Assembly: GCF_001953875.1 (NCBI RefSeq)
Contig: NZ_MQUR01000006.1
Coordinates: 27,935 to 91,934, forward strand
DNA length: 64,000 nucleotides
Origin: Streptomyces amritsarensis
GTDB lineage: Bacteria; Actinomycetota; Actinomycetes; Streptomycetales; Streptomycetaceae
Direction of reading: 5' to 3'
Shown: piece after piece, positions 51,273-59,861 of the stretch
Layout of the letters: each line of letters opens with the position of its first letter
How positions within the stretch are numbered: position 1 is the stretch's first letter
Program-made: the position numbers and the translations under genes
Notes under the pieces: generated by a model
The model's input: only the letters and a program-made list of their open reading frames with translations
The model's database searches: none
Told to the model about the DNA's origin: nothing

Positions 51273-52148
51273 ATGCACCGCGCCAACCGCACACTCGCGA
51301 CGGCGGGAGGACTGCTGCTCGCCACCGCGCTGGCCTGTACCGGTACGGCGGTGGCCGCCTCGTCGCCGCTGTCCTCGGCGGCGGCGGCCGCGGCCGCCTG
51401 CCGGCCCCTGGCGGACGCGCCCGCCCAGGCGCAGGCGATCGTCAACGCCGCGTGCTCACAGATCGGGGTGCCGTACTCATGGGGCGGTGGTTCCCTCCAC
51501 GGGCCGACATACGGCCAGGACTATCCCGGCGGCGGCCCCGGCGCCCACGACAGCCAGGTGAAGGGCTTCGACTGCTCGCACCTGGTGCAGTACGCGGCCT
51601 GGCAGGGGGCGGGCATCGCCCTGCCCGAGGGGACGTGGAACCAGGCCCGGTGGAGCGGGGCCACCGCCCGGTTCACCCGCGCGCAGGGCACCGCCCCGTT
51701 GCAGCCGGGCGATCTGCTGCTGTGGGGGTCGGACCCGGCCAACCTCGGCAGCGTGCACCACATCGCCGTGTATCTCGGCAACGGCAGGATGGTCGAGGCA
51801 CGGGAGTCGGGGACGCTCGTGATGGTCAGCGACGTACGGCTGAACTCCCAGTACGCGGGCGCCCTGCGGATCGCCGGCACGGGGCAGCCGCCCGCGGACA
51901 CCAAGCGGTTCATGACCTGGGGCACCGATGTGAGCCTGCGTCCCGAGCCCGGCACCCGGCGGCCTCCCGTGGGCCGGTTGCCCGGCCCCACGGCCGTGGA
52001 CGTGCTGTGCCAGGTACGCGGGGAGATGGTCACCGCCGAGGGCTACTCCAACGACGCCTGGTCGTACCTGCCCCAGTACAAGGCCTGGATCTCGAACATC
52101 TACATCGACGACCCGGCGGCCTGGCTGCCCGGCGTGCCCACCTGCTGA
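51273..52148 (+). CDS. Secreted NlpC/P60 endopeptidase with C-terminal SH3-like module
   Basis: A 291-aa secreted protein. A signal peptide covers residues 1-29. The NlpC/P60 domain (about 45-205) has the catalytic Cys in VKGFDCSHLVQYAAW and His in SVHHIAVYLGNGRMVEA; it should cleave peptidoglycan stem peptides. Residues 210-291 form an SH3-like module: FMTWGTDVSLRPEP, VDVLCQVRGEMVTAEGYSND and a tail SNIYIDDPAAWLPGVPTC with terminal Cys. The same module recurs in the next three proteins. ATG at 51273 has GAGGGGGAACC upstream, and the pentamer repeat lies in its leader. Confidence 0.93.
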   Translation: MHRANRTLATAGGLLLATALACTGTAVAASSPLSSAAAAAAACRPLADAPAQAQAIVNAACSQIGVPYSWGGGSLHGPTYGQDYPGGGPGAHDSQVKGFDCSHLVQYAAWQGAGIALPEGTWNQARWSGATARFTRAQGTAPLQPGDLLLWGSDPANLGSVHHIAVYLGNGRMVEARESGTLVMVSDVRLNSQYAGALRIAGTGQPPADTKRFMTWGTDVSLRPEPGTRRPPVGRLPGPTAVDVLCQVRGEMVTAEGYSNDAWSYLPQYKAWISNIYIDDPAAWLPGVPTC

Positions 52149-52206
52149 CCCCCCACCTCCCCCATCCGCCTTATCGCCCTATATCACCCACAGAGGAGAC
52201 TCCGCC

Positions 52207-52980
52207 ATGCGCGCACTCAAGCGCACCACGTCCATCGGCATGCTCGTCGCCACGGTCGCCGCGGCCGGGCTGGTCCCGCTCGCGGCCGGCCAGGCGTCCG
52301 CCGCCCCGCCCGCCAAGGCCGCCGGCTACGCCGGTTCCTGCCCGACGGCCGGCACGGTGACCCAGGGGTGGCACTCCGGCCACGACGGCGTCGACATCGC
52401 CAACAACCGCGGTACGCCGATCCACTCCACCGGACCCGGCACCGTCATCGTCTCCGGCACCGCCAGCGGCTACGGCCAGTGGATCCGCATCAAGCACGAC
52501 GACGGCACCGTCACCGAGTACGGCCACATGTACGAGCGTCTCGTCTCCGTGAACCAGCGGGTGAGCAGCGGTCAGCTGATCGCGCGCATGGGGTCCGAGG
52601 GCCAGTCCACAGGGCCGCACCTGCACTTCGAGGCGCACGCCTCCACGGCCAGCACCCGAGGCATGGACCCCGTCGCCTATCTGGCCCAGCGCGGTGTGAG
52701 CCTGCCGTGCACCCCGGGCAGCGGAACGCCCGGTACGAACTTCACCACCTGGGGCACCTCGGTCCGGGTGCGCGCCGACGCCCGCCTCAACGCGGCGGTC
52801 GTGCGCACGCTGACGGGGCCGACGCCGGTGTACGTGCAGTGCCAGAAGCGCGGGGACTCGGTCACCGCCGAGGGCCACACCAACGACGCCTGGTCCTACA
52901 TCCCGGCGCTCGGCGGCTACGTCTCCAACATCTACATCGACCACCCCGCCGCCTGGCTGCCGGGGGTGGGTACGTGCTGA
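52207..52980 (+). CDS. Secreted M23 endopeptidase with C-terminal SH3-like module
   Basis: A 257-aa secreted protein. The signal peptide ends near QASAAPP (residue 32). The M23 LytM domain has zinc ligands in GWHSGHDGVDIANN and TGPHLHFEAHAS. The C-terminal 80 residues are the shared module: FTTWGTSVRVRADARLN, VYVQCQKRGDSVTAEGHTND and SNIYIDHPAAWLPGVGTC, nearly identical in ends to the NlpC/P60 protein. It should cut peptidoglycan crosslinks. AGAGGAGACTCCGCC precedes the ATG. The stop overlaps the next gene start. Confidence 0.93.
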   Translation: MRALKRTTSIGMLVATVAAAGLVPLAAGQASAAPPAKAAGYAGSCPTAGTVTQGWHSGHDGVDIANNRGTPIHSTGPGTVIVSGTASGYGQWIRIKHDDGTVTEYGHMYERLVSVNQRVSSGQLIARMGSEGQSTGPHLHFEAHASTASTRGMDPVAYLAQRGVSLPCTPGSGTPGTNFTTWGTSVRVRADARLNAAVVRTLTGPTPVYVQCQKRGDSVTAEGHTNDAWSYIPALGGYVSNIYIDHPAAWLPGVGTC

Positions 52981-53381
52981 CCGCCGCCCGCACCGGTACG
53001 AAGGGCGCCGCGGCGGCGGTCCTGGCCGCCGGGCTGCTCCTCTCCCCCGGCTTCACCTCGTCCGCGCGGGCCGCGGACTCGGCGCCCTGCACCCCCGACC
53101 GGAACTATCCGGGCACGTTCCTCTGCCGGATCTGGGGCTCGAACGTCAATCTGCGGTCCGCCCCCGATCCGCACGCCCCGGTCTCCGCCACGTCGCCCGC
53201 CGGGGGCGTCCTCAGGGTGCAGTGCCAGGTCAGGGGCGGCCGCGCGACCTACGGCGACTACTGGCACACCTGGTGGGTCAAGACCCCGGCGGTGGGCATG
53301 GCCAAGTCCGCGTACATGAGCGAGATCTTCCTCGTCGGAGGCGGCAACGACGAGCCCGACTCGGGTCTGCCGAACTGCTGA
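52974..53381 (+). CDS. Secreted stand-alone SH3-like module protein, 135 aa
   Basis: A 135-aa protein that overlaps the M23 stop codon (GTGCTGA), so it is translationally coupled. A signal peptide is followed by only one module: RIWGSNVNLRSAPDPHAPVS, LRVQCQVRGGRATYGDYWHT and a final GLPNC. It has no catalytic domain and may act as a wall-binding, competitor or immunity-type partner of the enzymes. The terminal cysteine and CQ-x-RG motif are conserved with the neighbours. Confidence 0.88.
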   Translation: MLTAARTGTKGAAAAVLAAGLLLSPGFTSSARAADSAPCTPDRNYPGTFLCRIWGSNVNLRSAPDPHAPVSATSPAGGVLRVQCQVRGGRATYGDYWHTWWVKTPAVGMAKSAYMSEIFLVGGGNDEPDSGLPNC

Positions 53382-53400
53382 ACGACGCCCCGTACCGACC

Positions 53401-53437
53401 GGATGCCCCCGGGGCCGCGCCAGGCCCGGGGGCATCC
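53401..53437 (+). terminator. Hairpin after the SH3-module protein gene
   Basis: A 13-bp perfect stem (GGATGCCCCCGGG at 53401-53413, complement at 53425-53437) separates the first three module genes from the serine hydrolase gene, which therefore likely has its own promoter. Confidence 0.75.
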
Positions 53438-53524
53438 GGCGCTCCGGCTCCCGTTCCAGGGCTCTCGTATCCCTTACGGCGCCGCGCCACCTCCACATCC
53501 CTCTCCACCGATCCCGAGGACCCC

Positions 53525-54706
53525 ATGATGATCTCGAGCAGCGTGCGGAGCGCGGTGCGGGCGGGCGGGCTGACCGCCGCCCTCGCCGCGCTCCTGTGCA
53601 CCACCGCGACCACCGTCTCCGTCGCCGCCGCCGAGCCCCCGTCGGCGCGCACGGCGGCGGTCCGAGCCGACGTGCCTGCCGGGGTGACGGCGGGCGTCGC
53701 CGTCTTCGACCGCCGGACCGGCACCTTCACCGAACAGCTGAACACCGCCGCACAGTTCAGGTCCGCGTCGGTGGTGAAGCTGCTGATCGCCCTGGACGTG
53801 CTCTGGAACCGCAGCCCCGACGCCCTGTCGGCCGCCGACCGGGCCCGGATCGACACCATGCTGCGGGGCAGCGACGACGCGGCCGCCAGCACCTTCTGGT
53901 CGAACAACGGCTCGGGGGCGATCGTCGACCGGATGGTCGCCCGGCTCGGCCTGACGGACACCGCCCGGCCGCCGTCCACCCACCCCGGCTACTGGGGCTA
54001 CACGGCCCTCTCCGCCCGCGACACCGTGAAGATCTACCGCCATCTGCTGGACTCCGCCCCGGCCGCGACCCGCGACTACCTCCTCGGCGGCCTGCGGCAG
54101 TCCACCCGCTGCGCCACCGACGGCTACGACCAGCATTTCGGCATCGCCGGCTCCTTCAACCAGCCCTGGGCCGTCAAGCAGGGCTGGTCGGGCTTCAGTT
54201 CGGGCGGCTGCACGGCACCGACCACGAAGGCCGCCGAGGCCGCGGGGTCCGGGGAGGCCGGGGAGTCCTTGGGCACCGCCGGGGCCGTGGACCTCTCCCG
54301 TCCCGCACTGCACACCACGGGCGTGGTGGGCGCGGGCGACCGTTCCATCGTGGCGGTCTTCACCCTGCACCCCGGTGGAACGTCCTACGGCAAGGCCTAC
54401 ACCGACATCGGGCGGCTGACCCGTTCGCTGAACGTCCCCGGCGCCTCCCGCCCCGCCGGTACGTGGATCGGCACCTGGGGCAGCGGGGTCCGGGTCCGCA
54501 CCCAGGCCACGACCGCCTCCGGTGCGGTCACCACACTGCCGGCCGGGGTCGAGGTCCTGGTCGGCTGCCAGAAGCGCGGTCAGCAGGTCAGCCAACCGCC
54601 CTACGCGGGCGACTGGTGGGCGCACCTGCCGCAGTACGGCGGCTACATGACCAACATCTACCTCAGCGTGCCGGAGAACCAGGTGCCCGGAGTGCCGGTC
54701 TGCTGA
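53525..54706 (+). CDS. Secreted class A beta-lactamase-like serine hydrolase with C-terminal SH3-like module
   Basis: A 393-aa secreted protein. The penicillin-binding fold has the catalytic SxxK in FRSASVVKLLIALDVL near residue 80 and WSNNGSG in the SxN position; the KTG triad box appears as VKQGWSG, so the third residue deviates. It may be a D,D-peptidase or esterase rather than a true beta-lactamase. The final 85 residues are the shared module: GTWGSGVRVRTQATTASGAV, VLVGCQKRGQQV, MTNIYLSVPENQVPGVPVC. ATG at 53525 has GAGGACCCC upstream. Confidence 0.88.
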   Translation: MMISSSVRSAVRAGGLTAALAALLCTTATTVSVAAAEPPSARTAAVRADVPAGVTAGVAVFDRRTGTFTEQLNTAAQFRSASVVKLLIALDVLWNRSPDALSAADRARIDTMLRGSDDAAASTFWSNNGSGAIVDRMVARLGLTDTARPPSTHPGYWGYTALSARDTVKIYRHLLDSAPAATRDYLLGGLRQSTRCATDGYDQHFGIAGSFNQPWAVKQGWSGFSSGGCTAPTTKAAEAAGSGEAGESLGTAGAVDLSRPALHTTGVVGAGDRSIVAVFTLHPGGTSYGKAYTDIGRLTRSLNVPGASRPAGTWIGTWGSGVRVRTQATTASGAVTTLPAGVEVLVGCQKRGQQVSQPPYAGDWWAHLPQYGGYMTNIYLSVPENQVPGVPVC

Positions 54707-54755
54707 CCGGGCGTCGCAACGGCCCGGGGCACGAGGCGCGGGCGGCCGGCTCGGA

Positions 54756-55334
54756 CTACCGCAGGCGGACCACGGCCGCGCGGCCGTCGGTCCGCAGGCG
54801 GCCGGTGAACGCCCCCCGTGCGAGGGCCGCGTCGTACGGGCCCAGGGCGTGGCCGGCGCCCCAGGCGCCCTCGAGCGTCGCCGGGCCGTCCAGGGCGACC
54901 ACCAGCAGGGTCTCGCCGGGCTCGGCGGCGAGGGTGAGCCTGCCCCGTACGACGGCGGTCTCGGCCGTCGCCGCGCCGCGCCGGTACATCACGTTGAAGT
55001 TCACCACGGGGCCGGAGAGGAGCCGGCAGTCGGTCGGCTCGTCCCCCGCGAAGTCCTGCGGCGCGAAGCGTTCGGCCACGAGCCGGTGCACGCCTCCCAC
55101 CACGAGGTCCATGCCCGCGCCCTCGGCGAGGGTGAGGGTGCGGTCGATCCCGGGGAAGGCCGAGAAGGGGCCGTCCGCGGCCACCTCGGCCAGACTCGCC
55201 CGCCACCGGAACGACTCCATGTCGGCGTCCGCGGGCCAGGCGGCGATCTCCCGGGTGACTCCCCCGCCGTTCTTCCAGACCGTGGCGGGGCGGTCGGCCG
55301 CGCGCAGGATCCGGACGTCGCCGCCGCCCGTCAC
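54756..55334 (-). CDS. hutD: HutD-family protein
   Basis: A 192-aa double-stranded beta-helix (cupin-like) protein. HutD traits are RPATVWKNGGGVTREIAAWP near residue 12, FRWRASLAEVAADGPFSAFP and GIDRTLTLAEGAGM. HutD is encoded in histidine-utilisation clusters of several bacteria, with a poorly defined regulatory role. GTG at 55334 overlaps the stop of the upstream DUF4180 gene (GTGA), so the pair is co-translated. No other hut genes are in the window. Confidence 0.85.
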   Translation of the reverse strand: MTGGGDVRILRAADRPATVWKNGGGVTREIAAWPADADMESFRWRASLAEVAADGPFSAFPGIDRTLTLAEGAGMDLVVGGVHRLVAERFAPQDFAGDEPTDCRLLSGPVVNFNVMYRRGAATAETAVVRGRLTLAAEPGETLLVVALDGPATLEGAWGAGHALGPYDAALARGAFTGRLRTDGRAAVVRLR

Positions 55335-55702
55335 GCCCCGGCCCCGGTCAGCCGGTCGCGCAGCTCGTCGGCGTCGGCGACGAACCACGTCTGGCGGCCC
55401 CGGTTGCACTCGCGGACGAAGTCGCGCAGCGCCGTGCCGGCCTCCGTGTGGCGGGAGATGTCGCCGAGGACGACGACGCCCACCCGGTACTGGACGAACT
55501 TCTGGATGATCTCGCCCGCGACCCTGGTGCTCAGCCGGAAGAACGCCTCGTCGAAGCGTTCGACGGGGATGACCGCCCAGTCGGCGCCCTGGTAGGAGGC
55601 GTTGGCGATGCAGTCCAGGGCCTCGCGTTCACCCGCGATGGTCTCGCCCTCGGTGCCGCACATCAGGACGGGGACGCCGTTGATCTTCTGAAGAGTGTCC
55701 AC
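55331..55702 (-). CDS. DUF4180 protein
   Basis: About 123 aa. The core GVPVLMCGTEGETIAGEREA, then SYQGADWAVIPVERFDEAFF and the C-terminal TWFVADADELRDRL match the DUF4180 family (alpha/beta, Rossmann-like, unknown function). The start is uncertain: GTG at 55702 gives the family length, but no strong ribosome binding site is seen; the frame is open further upstream in low-complexity sequence. It is coupled to HutD by a 4-base overlap. Confidence 0.75.
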   Translation of the reverse strand: MDTLQKINGVPVLMCGTEGETIAGEREALDCIANASYQGADWAVIPVERFDEAFFRLSTRVAGEIIQKFVQYRVGVVVLGDISRHTEAGTALRDFVRECNRGRQTWFVADADELRDRLTGAGA

Positions 55703-55927
55703 GAGGGTCGAGACTAGCCCTTCGCCATCGACGGCCGCAGGCGGGCCACCCAGGGCGGGGAGCGTCGCGCTCTCGGTCGCGTCGAGGGTGTCGGGCGGTG
55801 CCGCCGCGGGCCGCCGAGCCCGCGGAGCCCGCGAAGGCCGACGCTGACCCCGTGACCGCAGGCCCGGCGGCCCGGCCCCGCGTGTCGTTCGCGCCGGGCG
55901 GGCCGCCGGGCCTTGCATGGTGGGTGC

Positions 55928-56446
55928 ATGAAGGCTACGGACGTCATCGCTGACGGGTTCGGTCGGATCCGGGAGGTCGTGTACGAGGCCGTGGACGGGG
56001 TGCCGGCGGAACTGCTGAACGCCCGCGTCGACCCGGCCGCCAACTCGATCACCTGGCTGGTCTGGCACCTGACCCGGATCCAGGACGACCACATCGCTGC
56101 CGCGGCGGGCCTGGAGCAGGCGTGGCAGGCCGACGGCTGGGCCGACCGGTTCGACCTGCCGCTGCCCGCCGCGTCCACCGGCTACGGCCATTCCGCGCGC
56201 CAGGCCGGCACGGTCCGGGTGGACTCGGGCGACCTGCTCCTGGGCTACTTCGACGCGGTGCACGAACGGACCCTGGCCTTCGTCCGGGGGCTCGCGGCCG
56301 CCGACCTGGACCGGGTGGTCGACGAGCGCTGGGACCCGCCGGTCACCCTCGGGGTGCGCCTGGTCAGCGTGCTCGCCGACGACCTCCAGCACGCCGGCCA
56401 GGCCGCCTTCGTACGCGGCGTGCTGGAGCGCGGCGCGGACGCCTGA
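55928..56446 (+). CDS. DinB/DUF664-family protein
   Basis: A 172-aa helical-bundle protein. SITWLVWHLTRIQDDHIAAA near residue 38 carries the His of the DinB-like metal site, and DDLQHAGQAAFVRGVLE near the C-terminus supplies another. DUF664 members are mycothiol-dependent transferase-like proteins of unknown substrate; mycothiol use fits this genome. ATG at 55928 is used, since 55913 adds five residues without support. It diverges from the DUF4180 gene. Confidence 0.88.
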   Translation: MKATDVIADGFGRIREVVYEAVDGVPAELLNARVDPAANSITWLVWHLTRIQDDHIAAAAGLEQAWQADGWADRFDLPLPAASTGYGHSARQAGTVRVDSGDLLLGYFDAVHERTLAFVRGLAAADLDRVVDERWDPPVTLGVRLVSVLADDLQHAGQAAFVRGVLERGADA

Positions 56447-56617
56447 GCCACCACGGGCCCCGGCCCGGCCCCCGCCCCTCGGAAGGGGTCGACCCGCCAT
56501 GCGGCCCGTCGGGCCGGCCCTCTTCCGATGGCCGTCCGGCCGTCTGCCGGCTGGGACGCGGCATCGCGGGCGGCCGTTCCCGCAGCCGGTACGAGATCGT
56601 CCCGTTGCCCGGACAGG

Positions 56618-57280
56618 TCAGCCCCGGAAGGCCTCCGGGCGGTCCGGGGAGGCCTCGGCGAGGGCCCGGGTGACTCCTTCGACGCCCTCCCGGAGTCCGT
56701 AGACGGGGGTGTCGGGCTGCTGCCGCCAGGAGTCGTCGAGGCCGCCCGCGTCGACCGTGTCGAAGCCGAGTTCCTCGATGAGGTCGCGTACGGCCTTCTT
56801 CGCCGCCTCGTCGTCGCCCGCCACGGGCAGCGCGATCCGGTCGGCGGCGCCGGCCGGGCGGTGCCGGTCGAGGAGGTCCTGGGCGTACGTGCCGTTGAAG
56901 GCCTTGATCACGGGGTGTCCGAGCTGCCGCTCGGTCCAGCGGCTCTCGGTGAGGCCCTCGTCCTCCACGCCGGCGATCCGGCCGTCGCGGCGGCGCGGGT
57001 AGTAGTTGCCGGTGTCGATGACGGCGAAGCCCGGGGCCGCCCCGTCGAAGAGGCCGGCGGGCAGGTCGGGCACGTTCTTGAACGGGATGCTGACGACGAC
57101 GATCTCGGCGCCGCGCGACGCCTCGGTCACGGTGACGGGGGTGGCGCCGGTCTCCTGGGCGAGGGCGGCCAGGGTCTCGGGCCCCCGCGAGTTGGCCACC
57201 GCGACCTCGTGTCCGAGGGCGGTGAGCCGGCGGGTGAGGTTGCCGCCGATGTTGCCCGCGCCGATGATGCCGATCTTCAT
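56618..57280 (-). CDS. NADPH-dependent F420 reductase-like oxidoreductase
   Basis: A 220-aa protein. The Rossmann motif IGIIGAGNIGGNLTRRLTAL is at residues 3-22, with basic Arg/Ser after strand 2 (VANSRGPET) typical for NADPH; VIDTGNYYPRR and IKAFNGTYAQDLL follow. The F420-dependent NADP oxidoreductase fold (PF03807 with F420 relatives) is clear, but whether the partner is F420 cannot be shown. GGAGAGCTC precedes the ATG. It stands alone downstream of the fprA terminator. Confidence 0.88.
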   Translation of the reverse strand: MKIGIIGAGNIGGNLTRRLTALGHEVAVANSRGPETLAALAQETGATPVTVTEASRGAEIVVVSIPFKNVPDLPAGLFDGAAPGFAVIDTGNYYPRRRDGRIAGVEDEGLTESRWTERQLGHPVIKAFNGTYAQDLLDRHRPAGAADRIALPVAGDDEAAKKAVRDLIEELGFDTVDAGGLDDSWRQQPDTPVYGLREGVEGVTRALAEASPDRPEAFRG

Positions 57281-57447
57281 GAGCTCTCCAGTGCCTGCGG
57301 GGTCGGTGTCGTGCTCGTGTCCAACTCCCTCGGGCGGCGCGGCATTCCGCTCCGGAGCGGCCACCCCCGTACGGCGGACGCGGGGCGAGCCCGCATCCGG
57401 ACCCGTCGCCCCCGGCCACCTCCGGCCGCGGGGGCGGCCCCACGCGC

Positions 57448-57478
57448 GGGGGCCGGGACCCGTCCGGTCCCGGCCCCC
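57448..57478 (-). terminator. Hairpin after fprA
   Basis: A 13-bp perfect stem (GGGGGCCGGGACC at 57448-57460, complement at 57466-57478) with a 5-base loop, 5 bp past the fprA stop codon. Confidence 0.8.
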
Positions 57479-57483
57479 GGTGC

Positions 57484-58845
57484 TCAGGCGCCGCTCGCGT
57501 CGAGCATCTCCTCGCGCTCCACGATCTTCACGCGCGCGCGGCCCTGGGGCTCACCGAGGGCCTTCTCGGCCGCGTCCAGCCGGTACCAGCCCTCCCACGT
57601 CGTGTAGCGCACGCTGCGCTCGGCGAGGAAGGTCTCGACCGCTTCCGGCTCCGGCGTGGCCGGCGTGCCCAGGCGGCCCTCGGCGTGGTCGGCGAGCAGG
57701 TTCGCGACGGTCTCGTTCGCGTCGCCCTTGGTGTGGCCGATCAGGCCGATCGGGCCGCGGCGGATCCAGCCGGTCACGTACGTCGACTGCATGGGGCCGC
57801 CGGCGTCGATCACGCGGCCGCCCGCGTCCGGGACCGTGCCGGACTTGACGTCCCAGGGCAGCTTGGGCAGTTCGTCGGAGAGGTAGCCGACCGCCCGGTA
57901 CACGGACTGCACGTCCCAGTCGGTGAACCGGCCGGTGCCCTTGACGTTGCCGGTGCCGTCCAGCTCGGTGCGCTCGGTCCGCAGGCCGACGACCTTGCCG
58001 TCCTCGCCGAGGATCTCCGAGGGAGACTCGAAGAAGTGCAGGAACAGCTTGTGCGGCCGCTCGCCGATGTCGCGGATCGCCCAGTTCTCCAGGGTCTTGG
58101 CGACCATGTCGGTCTGCTTGTTCCCCCGCCGCTCGGCGATCGAGCCGTCGTCGTAGTCGATGTCCTCGGGATTGACGATGACCTCGATGTTGGGCGAGTG
58201 GTCCAGCTCGCGCAGCTCCATGGGGCTGAACTTGGCCTGGGCCGGGCCGCGACGGCCGAAGACGTGCACCTCGAGGGCCTTGTTGGCCTTGAGGCCGTCG
58301 TAGACGTTGGCCGGGATCTCGGTGGGCAGCAGCTCGTCGGCCGTCTTGGCGAGGATGCGCGCGACATCGAGGGCGACGTTGCCGACGCCGAGCACGGCGA
58401 CCTTCTCGGCCTCGAGCGGCCAGGTGCGCGGCACGTCCGGGTGGCCGTCGTACCACGAGACGAAGTCGGCGGCACCGTAGGAGCCGTCGAGGTCGACGCC
58501 GGGGATGTCGAGCGCGCGGTCGGCCGTGGCGCCGGTGGAGAAGATCACGGCGTCGTAGAAGGAGTGCAGCTCGTCGAGGCTGATGTCGCTCGGGTAGTCG
58601 ACGTTGCCGAAGAGGCGGACCTGCGGCTTGTCCAGGACCTGGTGCAGGGCCGTGATGATGCCCTTGATGCGCGGGTGGTCCGGGGCGACGCCGTAGCGGA
58701 TCAGGCCGAAGGGCGCGGGCATGCGCTCGAAGAGGTCTATGGACACACCGGGATCAACGGCGGCCTCGGACTTCAGCAGCGCGTCGGCGGCATAGATGCC
58801 GGCCGGGCCGGCACCGACGATTGCTACCCGCAGAGGGCGAGGCAT
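57484..58845 (-). CDS. fprA: Ferredoxin--NADP+ reductase, FprA type
   Basis: A 453-aa adrenodoxin-reductase-like flavoprotein. The FAD motif VAIVGAGPAGIYAADALL is at residues 7-24, RYGVAPDHPRIKGI near residue 50, and the NADP motif VAVLGVGNVALDVARIL near residue 150. It passes electrons between NADPH and ferredoxin, for example for cytochromes P450. An iron-box-like sequence lies 65-79 bp upstream of the start. GAAGGGAACC precedes the ATG at modest spacing. Confidence 0.93.
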   Translation of the reverse strand: MPRPLRVAIVGAGPAGIYAADALLKSEAAVDPGVSIDLFERMPAPFGLIRYGVAPDHPRIKGIITALHQVLDKPQVRLFGNVDYPSDISLDELHSFYDAVIFSTGATADRALDIPGVDLDGSYGAADFVSWYDGHPDVPRTWPLEAEKVAVLGVGNVALDVARILAKTADELLPTEIPANVYDGLKANKALEVHVFGRRGPAQAKFSPMELRELDHSPNIEVIVNPEDIDYDDGSIAERRGNKQTDMVAKTLENWAIRDIGERPHKLFLHFFESPSEILGEDGKVVGLRTERTELDGTGNVKGTGRFTDWDVQSVYRAVGYLSDELPKLPWDVKSGTVPDAGGRVIDAGGPMQSTYVTGWIRRGPIGLIGHTKGDANETVANLLADHAEGRLGTPATPEPEAVETFLAERSVRYTTWEGWYRLDAAEKALGEPQGRARVKIVEREEMLDASGA

Positions 58846-58909
58846 GGCAGAGGTTCCCTTCGAGCGACGGCAAGGTGGATCAAGTCGGATCAAAGGGAAC
58901 CCTAAACGA

Positions 58910-58924
58910 AGGTATGCCTAACTC
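58910..58924. promoter_or_regulatory. Iron-box-like site upstream of fprA
   Basis: AGGTATGCCTAACTC matches 12 of 15 positions of the DmdR/IdeR core AGGTWAGSCTWACCT. A second AT-richer element with two ATAACCT repeats around AAGCTT (58951-58970) contains the half-site TAACCTAA. Iron-responsive control of fprA is plausible. Binding was not tested. Confidence 0.5.
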
Positions 58925-59062
58925 AGCACCCGGTGTCGGTTTATGCCCCCATAACCTAAGCTTATAACCTCCCCAAGCTACCCTTGGAGTATCCAGGAAC
59001 TCGCTGGTCAGCGCGTACGGCGACTGACACACTGGGGCCGCTTGATCACTCCAGGAGGACGA

Positions 59063-59254
59063 ATGGCTGACGAAGCAGGCACCCCGCAGGACGAGTCCCC
59101 GGCCGAAGCGGCCAAGCGCCGGTTCCGGGAAGCCCTTGAGCGCAACGCCGCGAAGGCCCACGCGCAGCAGTCCCACCAGAACCGGAACAAGGTCCAGGGC
59201 TCCAGCAGCGCGGCCAGCGGCAAGAACAAGAAGGTCCGCCGCAAGAGCGGCTGA
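59063..59254 (+). CDS. DUF5302 small basic protein
   Basis: A 63-aa hydrophilic protein. It begins MADEAGTPQDESPAEAAKRR, continues with a Lys/Arg/Gln-rich helix (FREALERNAAKAHAQQSHQN) and ends in KNKKVRRKSG. This pattern is the conserved actinobacterial DUF5302 protein, of unknown function, probably nucleic-acid associated. A strong AGGAGG is at 7 bp. It diverges from fprA. Confidence 0.85.
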   Translation: MADEAGTPQDESPAEAAKRRFREALERNAAKAHAQQSHQNRNKVQGSSSAASGKNKKVRRKSG

Positions 59255-59275
59255 CCCGCGGGATCCCGGGGGCCG

Positions 59276-59301
59276 GGCCCCGCCGCCACCGCGGCGGGGC
59301 C
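59276..59301 (+). terminator. Hairpin after DUF5302 gene
   Basis: An 11-bp perfect stem (GGCCCCGCCGC/GCGGCGGGGCC) with loop CACC, 22 bp after the stop codon. Confidence 0.75.
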
Positions 59302-59435
59302 GATCCGGCCCGGCCCGGCGCACCATTGGGCCACTCGGGTGACGGGGCATAACCCCGGGCACCGTCGGCAGTTGATCAGCGCGTCCCGCCGTGGGCAGCC
59401 ATCACATGCGACAGTGCGACCGAAGGATCCCCCAG

Positions 59436-59849
59436 ATGCTCAAGAAGTTCATGGCCACCGCCGCCGCCACCGCCGCCATGCTCGGCGCGGGCGCAGCCGC
59501 CGCCTCGCCCGCGATGGCGATCGGCAACGACAACGGCGTCAACACCGTGAACGGCAACGACTCGGCGCAGATCTACGGCAACGCGGAGACCCGCGGCAAC
59601 CAGAGCCCGCAGCTCGCCCCGATCCAGGGCTCCCTCAACAAGCTCTGCGTCGGCCTGCCCGCCAAGGTCAACGCCCAGTCCCTGCTGGCGGTCATCGCCA
59701 ACGTGGGCGTCCAGGACGTCAACGTCCTGTCCAACCCGCAGAACCAGCAGTGCGCCGAGAACTCCACCCAGGCCAAGGGTGACGAGGCCCTCTCGCACAT
59801 CGCCAGCAACATCCCGGTCCTCTCCGGCAACCTCTCCGCCGGCAGCTGA
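59436..59849 (+). CDS. rdlA: Rodlin (RdlA/RdlB-like spore surface protein)
   Basis: A 137-aa secreted protein. The signal peptide (MLKKFMATAAATAAMLGAGA, cleaved near AMA-IGN) is followed by the conserved rodlin core: NTVNGNDSAQIYGN, QLAPIQGSLNKLCVGLPAKV, NPQNQQCAENSTQAKGDEAL. Two cysteines can form the usual disulphide. Rodlins organise chaplin fibrils into the rodlet layer of aerial hyphae and spores. AAGGATCCCCCAG precedes the ATG. Only one rodlin gene is present here, whereas S. coelicolor has a divergent pair, rdlA and rdlB. Confidence 0.92.
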   Translation: MLKKFMATAAATAAMLGAGAAAASPAMAIGNDNGVNTVNGNDSAQIYGNAETRGNQSPQLAPIQGSLNKLCVGLPAKVNAQSLLAVIANVGVQDVNVLSNPQNQQCAENSTQAKGDEALSHIASNIPVLSGNLSAGS

Positions 59850-59861
59850 TCGCTCCTTCCG

